Shown: positions 56,146-64,000 of the stretch, one piece after another
Layout: every line of letters starts with the position of its first letter
Numbering within the stretch: position 1 is the first letter of the stretch
Source of the DNA: Amoebidium appalachense
Lineage: Eukaryota; Ichthyosporea
Direction: 5' to 3'
NCBI GenBank assembly: GCA_963693365.1
Contig: CAVNZM010000003.1
Coordinates: 8,122,001 to 8,186,000, forward strand
DNA: 64,000 bases
Notes under the pieces: model-generated
Told to the model about the DNA's origin: nothing
The model's database searches: none
Seen by the model: the letters and a program-made list of their open reading frames with translations, nothing else
Translations under genes and position numbers: made by a program

Positions 56146-56450
56146 TAATTTTCAATATAATTTTAAAATTTTCAAATAACGTTTGTTCCCGGGGGGAGTC
56201 CCTTTGGTACCCTAGCTAGGGTGCTGATGGTGATCAATCAGCTAAGCTAACACACCTTTACCAATCCTAACTGCCTAGTACACACTTAGTCCAGGATATT
56301 TGGCCCGGCCTCTCTGTACGTAATAATAGTGCTGCAGCTTTTTTGGAAGCTTGGCAGAATGGTTTACTGTGGGCAGTGTAGCTAAGGCTTTGCCTAATGT
56401 TTCTGTGGAAGGGTTCCAACTCGCCCTTGTCTACTTTATTGTAAAACTAA
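56146..56450. other. 3' flank of the NmrA-like gene
   Basis: Unique AT-rich DNA beginning with AATATAATTTTAAAATTTTC just after the stop codon, a likely 3' UTR. No other feature is seen. Confidence 0.5.
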
Positions 56451-56509
56451 AACAACACGATATGTATAAATACTGCTTTAGTTCAACTACAATGTAAAAA
56501 GGCTGATTC

Positions 56510-56622
56510 AAAAAAATGTATAGATAACCATCATCTGCGCTGCATAACATCTTGAGGGCCTTCTTATGTGTTACCAACTGACTCTTGGGTACTTGCATTG
56601 CGTTTTCACTCTGAAGTGACAG
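56510..56622 (-). other. Possible minus-strand exon, unidentified
   Basis: In minus sense a pyrimidine-rich TCACTTCAG acceptor precedes an open frame starting SENAMQVPKSQLVTHKKALK and continuing MLCSADDGYLYIFLNQ. It is not low complexity. No partner exon was found and the family is not recognised. Confidence 0.25.
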
Positions 56623-56639
56623 GAGAATACAGCCAGGCA

Positions 56640-57280
56640 CGCACACACACCAGCACACCACACGCGCACACACAACACACACACTAACACACGCACACAA
56701 ACACACACACACGTAGTATACGACACGGACACAGACACTCTCACTCACTCACTCGCGCCCGCGCACGCACACAAACACAAACACTCAGACACACGCACAT
56801 ACAGACACACTGAACCACCACACACACACACAAATACATCGCACATGCACACGCACACACGCACGCACACAGACAACACACATTCGCGCGTTGTGTGTGT
56901 GCGGGGGGAGGGGGGGGGGGGGGGGGGGGGGAGGGGGTTGTGTGTGTGGGTATGTTGTGTGTGTGTGTGTCTATGTGTGCATTTGTCTATGTGTGTGTAA
57001 CCTGAAGGACAGAAGGAAAGGGAGGGGGGGGGGTGGGGGTGTGTGAGGGCGGCGGCAGTTGTCTGAAGAGTAGTAAGGGGAGATAACGAAAACCAGAAAA
57101 CATTAGGGAACAGGCCCCGATTCTCCTGGGGATAGGGAAGAAGTTGGCAGGCGCAGCGTGGGGCCCTGGGAGAGCGGGGGAGGGGTGCAGCCGGGGGGGG
57201 GGGGGGGGGGGGGGGGGGGGTTGAGAAGAAGAAGAGAGTTTGAAAGAGAAGTAGAGAGGGCGAAAGCTGGGGGAGGAGGG
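56640..57280. other. CA-rich, then G-rich non-coding DNA
   Basis: Imperfect CA repeats to about 56880, G runs at 56901-56937 and 57187-57220 and a short unique stretch between. No gene is seen. Confidence 0.5.
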
Positions 57281-57341
57281 AGTGTGTGTGTACGGTCTGC
57301 CTGGGCGGACGTGCCTGTGTGCGCGTTTGGTGTGTCTTGTG

Positions 57342-58222
<881 letters not shown>

Positions 58223-59936
58223 CTACTTGTGCAGGTGTGCTTTCGACATCTTCCGAGCGCAGCAACGAGAAGTACAAAGAGACACTGGCAGGCAAGCATT
58301 CGGATAAGCAACACACTCTCCGAGTGTGATTTTTTATTTCTGCTCAAACCAGAGTGCTTCAGGCTTTACGGGCGGTTGTGGGAACATGGTGTACGATGTT
58401 CCTACCATGGATGACTGCATTAGCACCTCTGTTGTGGTTGTAACGGAAGGTGTTTACAGAATCGGTGGCTTGTGCGTGCACCTGTATTAGATATTTATGT
58501 TTTTGTTTGTGCTGCACTTCGCCTTCACTCGAAGCGTCTGCCTAAGTTCTCCTAAACTCAAGCAATCTTGAAACGCAAACCCCTAATATGGTGAAATGAA
58601 AAGCAATGCCGTTGCAGAGAACTTGGTTCAAATTGTCCTGGTTAACAGCGGCCGAACAAAACAAGAGCTTTATAATACCCTCATCTAAATTAAACCAAAA
58701 TGACTGGTTATGGTTATGCAAAATATTTTATCTACTGAAGTTTTGAAGCTTTTGAAAGTAAGAAGAATCTTATTATCATGTTTTCGGCACACGCAAACTG
58801 AACAACGTACCCCCCTTTACCGTTCGCGCCACTCAGCTAGGGGGATGGTTGCTCCTTTGTTTACATTTACGCTGATTGGCTGTTCATTATAGCCCGCCTT
58901 TGATTGGTAGAGAGAATATTTTGGCGGACCTATGGCGCATGAAGGTGGCTTCCGCGCCTTTTTCCAACGGATTACAGATCCGGGCCAGACCCGTGACCCG
59001 ACTAAGGTTATTCCCAAGCTTGCGATAGATATAAAAACCAATGAAACCCACAACTTTCTTCATAAAAATTGTTCATTTCATCGCATTACTTCCATTAGTA
59101 GCTTATATTTATATGGTTTTGTGTCTGCTACAGTGCTTATTTATTTCGGGTCTAACTCTGCTACAAGCGAACCAAGGCGCCGGCGCGAAACAGTAAGAAC
59201 TTAGAGGGCACTGATTCTTAGCCAATAGCAACGGATACAATATGTACCGCCCTAGGACAAAAAGACATATGAAACATGGAGCAGCGTAACATCTTGACAG
59301 CCCCAAATACTTTGTAAAAATCTCTTAAGCCTATGTTTACTTAGTATATTGCTTATTTATCCTTAATACATAGCGCATATGTACATATTTTGTGATGTCT
59401 TTGTTCCCCACCTCACGTTCACCATTGCCCTCCCTCCGAATTTCATCCAATCAAATTCGCGCGGTCTTTTCAAAAATCCACTGTTGTGTCACCGTATTCC
59501 ATCCTTCTCAAACACACCAATCACCTTTAGTGGCGGGGGAAGAGCGCGCGGTAGCACTCCTCGGGCAGACGCGCACGATATATAACCCAGTTCACCAAGC
59601 CAGTCAGAGAGTTACCCACACCTTCCGCGACCACTTACATCAAAAGTCGCTTTTGGCCCTTTGCTTTTTGTGTGTGTACGCATAACTGTGCTAGCGTGAA
59701 GGTGTGTGCTGCCTTCTAGACAAGAACGCACAAGCAAGTGTGGCTTTGCTGCTTTCTTAGCTGAAAACGTGGGACCGGCCCACTCGGAGATCTCGATTCA
59801 TGTTTTCCTACGAACTAAACATCTGAAACGTGAAAGACACTCCTTTTAGCCTACTTGTGCCTTCTAACGGTGTTAAAACTTTTTCGAATACTGGCACGTT
59901 CCTGAAACCAGCAGAAAAAGATTTTGGAATTGAAAA
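58223..59936. promoter_or_regulatory. 5' flank and presumed promoter of the Myb gene
   Basis: Unique DNA free of microsatellites. GATTGG (inverted CCAAT) occurs at 58874-58879 and 58902-58907, followed by TTTTGGCGG at 58919-58927. CCAAT occurs again near 59447 and 59517, each close to a GCGCG or GGCGGGG element. The spacing resembles NF-Y plus E2F-type cell-cycle promoters, which is inference. No reliable gene lies here. Confidence 0.4.
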
Positions 59937-63582
<3,646 letters not shown>

Positions 63583-63608
63583 GTATGCCTCCCCCTCCCC
63601 CCCCCCCT

Positions 63609-63639
<31 letters not shown>

Positions 63640-63751
63640 CCCCCTCTCTCTCTCTCCCCCTCCCCTCTCTGTCTGTCTGTTCCTCTGTCTGTTTCACTCT
63701 CTAACTCTCCTGTCTGTCTGTCTGTCTGTCTCTCCCCCCTCCCCTCTCTGT

Positions 63752-63914
63752 CTCCATTGATGACTTGGGCCCTCCCTGAGGATGGGCTCTGCTTATGACG
63801 CATACTGTGCGCATGGCTGATGTTACATACTTGAATGTTTGCCTTTGCATGTGTCCTGCACCATGCTTCTCATCGTGTACGCGTACTTCGTACCGTGTTC
63901 CGCATTCAAACCCC
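63752..63914 (+). repeat. R1 interspersed repeat, 3' two thirds
   Basis: TTGATGACTTGGGCCCTCCC and GAGGATGGGCTCTGCTTATG through CGTACCGTGTTCCGCATTCAAA plus a C run. Nearly identical to 26700-26880. Sense to the Myb gene, in the intron after its last visible exon. Confidence 0.85.
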
Positions 63915-64000
63915 CCTCTCTGTCTCCCTCACACACACACACACTCTCTCTCTCTCTCTCTCTCTCTCTCCCCCCCCCCCCCCCTCCTCTCTCACTCTCC

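Noticed and set aside
58932-59204. 90-codon plus frame upstream of Myb
   Set aside because: No recognisable domain, and it lies amid promoter-like CCAAT and GGCGG elements. Composition does not favour coding.

Overview
This 64 kb window is eukaryotic nuclear DNA. It holds spliceosomal introns every ~40-200 coding bases, two nuclear tRNA genes, the standard code (TAA, TAG and TGA all end genes) and a very high load of (CA)n/(GT)n, (CT)n and poly-C/poly-G tracts. The gene set fits an opisthokont or holozoan protist: a PIAS SUMO ligase without a PHD finger, Integrator subunit 14, a three-repeat Myb and a DUF1647-like Golgi protein. An ichthyosporean-like unicellular holozoan is my best guess, but the sequence does not prove it. 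Most long open frames are translated microsatellites (Cys-Val, His-Thr, Ser-Leu, Pro or Gly runs) and are not genes.

I built gene models by joining exons only where both splice sites and reading phase agree, about 49 introns in all. Layout: (1) 243-7323 +, a 5'-truncated coiled-coil, Pro/Thr-rich and RE-rich protein ending in two CCHC zinc knuckles, function unknown. (2) 7324-12496, no certain gene, two copies of a poly-C-tailed repeat. (3) 12497-22925 -, a complete 13-exon PIAS-type SUMO E3 (SAP, PINIT, SP-RING, two C-terminal SUMO-interacting motifs; 455 aa). (4) 22926-23841, a divergent promoter. (5) 23842-34781 +, a complete 14-exon LisH-WD40 protein (378 aa) with two tRNA-Thr genes in its introns. 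(6) 34782-37945, mostly non-coding with one possible terminal exon. (7) 37946-42408 +, a type II membrane protein with two tandem DUF1647-like domains. (8) 42409-44656, convergent intergenic DNA. (9) 44657-53847 -, a complete 11-exon INTS14 homologue (465 aa). (10) 55246-56145 +, an intronless NmrA-like NAD(P)-binding protein. (11) 56146-59936, a ~0.9 kb GT tract and the presumed Myb promoter. (12) 59937-63582 +, an R1R2R3 Myb gene running off the right edge.

Functionally this is a run of unlinked nuclear housekeeping and regulatory genes, not an operon-like system. PIAS, INTS14 and Myb act in SUMO signalling, snRNA and mRNA 3'-end processing or attenuation, and cell-cycle transcription.

The most unusual features are structural. 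An interspersed ~250 bp repeat ends in poly-C, and every intronic copy I could orient lies in the sense direction of its host gene, on both strands. Directional C(n)A(n) tracts recur throughout. GT and CA microsatellites grow directly out of splice sites. One half of the duplicated DUF1647-like protein has two introns that the other half lacks. Two genes carry single-base frameshifts at short C/G runs, which look like consensus errors.
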